Both the position numbers and the translations under genes were made by a program. Under the pieces are notes generated by a model that was not told the origin of the DNA, made no database searches, and was given only the letters and a program-made list of their open reading frames with translations. This document shows positions 62,848-64,000 of a DNA stretch of 64,000 bases, one piece after another. Every line of letters begins with the position of its first letter. Positions within the stretch are counted from its first letter, which is position 1. The DNA is from Streptomyces sp. Tu 3180 (lineage in GTDB: Bacteria; Actinomycetota; Actinomycetes; Streptomycetales; Streptomycetaceae): positions 7,666,001-7,730,000 of the forward strand of contig NZ_WOXS01000002.1 in the NCBI RefSeq assembly GCF_009852415.1. The letters are read 5' to 3'.

Positions 62848-64000
62848 TCAGCCGGGAGACAGGTTCGGCATGACCTTCATGAGCGCGTCGTGCCGCTTCC
62901 AGCGGATCCCGGTGGACCGCCGCGCGTCGGCGGTGCCGTCCTTGTGGTGCCCGGGCTGGTGGTGGTAGGGGCCCTTGTTCCCCTGGTGGATGCCGCGGAC
63001 CGTGGACGGGGTGTCCGGCCAGGAACATGTCCTGGGCGTCGGCACCGCGCCCGCGCGGACGGAGCCGGACCCGGCTGCCGCCCCGCACGGGCACGCCGCC
63101 GACCGGCACCGCGTCGGTCGCGGGCGACAGCCCCTCGTCGGCGCCCTCCCGCCACCCCACCGGCCGGGGGCCGGGGGAGTCGCCGGGCGGGGGACCGGCG
63201 GGGTCCAGCGAGCGGATGGCGCCGTGCAGCCGGGAGAAGACCTCGGGCGGCATGGTCTCCACCCGGTCGAGGATCCGGGCGGCGCGCCGGTCGGTGGCGC
63301 GGGCCTCGCGCTTCTCCTCGTCGGTGAGCAGCAGGGTGCGCAGCGTCAGGATCTCGTCGATCTCCGCCGCGTCGTGCAGGTCGCCCGGGCTCTCCGGTGC
63401 CACCTGCGGGTGGTCGGGGAGGATGATCGGCGAGGAGAGCAGCAGCCGCGCCCCGGGCGGGTCCGCGCTCCCCGTGCCCGGCGGCCCCTCGCCGTCGCCG
63501 GTGGCCGGGGGCGGTCCGCCGAGGACGGGCCAGGTGAAGTCGTTGCGGCAGGCGCGGGTGTGCTCGCGCAGCCGTGCGGGCGGGTCGGTCGGCGACACGA
63601 ACTCCACGCCGTCCCCGCCGACGAGCGTGTGCGTGGCGATGAGCGCACGGCGCAGCGCCTCGTCGCGCACGGCGTCCGGTCCCGGTGCGCGTCCGGTGTT
63701 CTCGGTGCGGATCCGCAGCCGGCAGACGTCGTCCGTGAGCCGTTCGGCCCCGACGGTGGTGCGGGCGCGCACGTCGAAGCGCCGCCGCACGACGCGCCCG
63801 GCGCCCCCGGGAAGCGCCTCGGTCCGTTCGCCCGCGGGCCCCTCCACCGGGAAGGCGGACTCCCGCCGCAGCAGGTCGTCCAGGGGGACGGCGAGATCGG
63901 CCTCGCGCGGCACCGCCTCGTCGAACGTCAGGTGCGGTGTGCCGTCGGGCAGGTGCAGGGCCGCCACCGGCCGGTGGCGGCCGTCCCGGCCGGTCTCCTC
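62848..64000 (-). CDS. Hypothetical protein, cut by the window end and with a frame change near 63010
   Basis: The reading frame enters from the right edge, so the start is not seen; ATG 63967 (MAALHLPDGTPHLTFDEAV) is internal or a late start. The soluble sequence has no catalytic motif I recognise (LLLSSPIILPDHPQVAPESPGDLHDAAEIDEILTLRTLLLTDEEK). It is followed by GGVPVRGGSRVRLRPRGRGADAQDMFLAGH. Near 63010 the coding character moves to another frame (STVRGIHQGNKGPYHHQPG to NLSPG, stop at 62848), while the first frame runs on out of phase. One deleted base would join them. I recall related proteins next to actinobacterial hydrogenase genes, but this is unverified. Confidence 0.55.

Overview
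The window is high-GC actinobacterial DNA with Streptomyces character: strong third-position G/C bias, GTG starts, frequent ATGA/GTGA stop-start overlaps, a SARP regulator, and rare TTA codons confined to regulators. No rRNA, tRNA, CRISPR array or intact insertion sequence was seen.

Region 1 (1-24869) is the right part of a nonribosomal peptide cluster that best fits a group B streptogramin of the etamycin/viridogrisein type. It holds: the end of a terminal NRPS (methyltransferase inside the adenylation domain, carrier, thioesterase); an MbtH protein; a DpgC-like dioxygenase; a leftward operon of aryl-AMP ligase, DegT-type aminotransferase and tautomerase; a free carrier protein; a luciferase-type monooxygenase; a C-A-T-C-A-T-E NRPS whose first module reads as threonine; an MppJ/SgvM-like 2-oxoacid C-methyltransferase with a branched-chain aminotransferase; an MFS exporter; a TTA-containing SARP; and a NikD-like flavoenzyme. 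The proposed logic is lysine to a picolinoyl starter, loading on the free carrier, extension with Thr and a D-residue, a beta-methylated aliphatic building block, and an N-methyl residue at the end released by the thioesterase. Three promoters carry GTCA heptamers at an exact 11-bp period ending 8 bp before a -10 hexamer, the SARP rule, so the SARP gene here probably drives the cluster.

Region 2 (24870-33389) is accessory: a broken zinc alcohol dehydrogenase, a methyltransferase-NUDIX fusion, a VanW-like protein, and an arsenic locus (arsC, arsR, acr3, arsO-like, second arsR).

Region 3 (33567-46810) is a sugar or cyclitol locus: ROK regulator (with a TTA codon), complete ABC importer, Gfo/Idh/MocA dehydrogenase, cytosolic and Tat-exported TIM-barrel isomerases, an inositol-3-phosphate-synthase-like protein, and a secreted PQQ-type sugar dehydrogenase with a PKD domain. 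Related operator-like sequences lie in front of the ROK, INO1-like and dehydrogenase genes.

Region 4 (47136-55041) holds a SpoIIE-type phosphatase, arylamine N-acetyltransferase, erythromycin-esterase-like protein divergent from a TioE-like regulator, a Rieske membrane protein, a small zinc-ribbon protein and TerC. Region 5 (55321-64000) looks like a dormancy or hypoxia island: group 2 sigma factor, pyruvate phosphate dikinase, DevR/OsdR-like response regulator, hydrolase, phosphoribosyltransferase and hypothetical proteins cut by the window end.

Several genes are interrupted where restoring one G or C would rebuild the protein (near 17531, 19375, 20961, 25491, 25965, 46699). This pattern suggests consensus sequencing errors more than real mutations, so those genes are annotated across the break.
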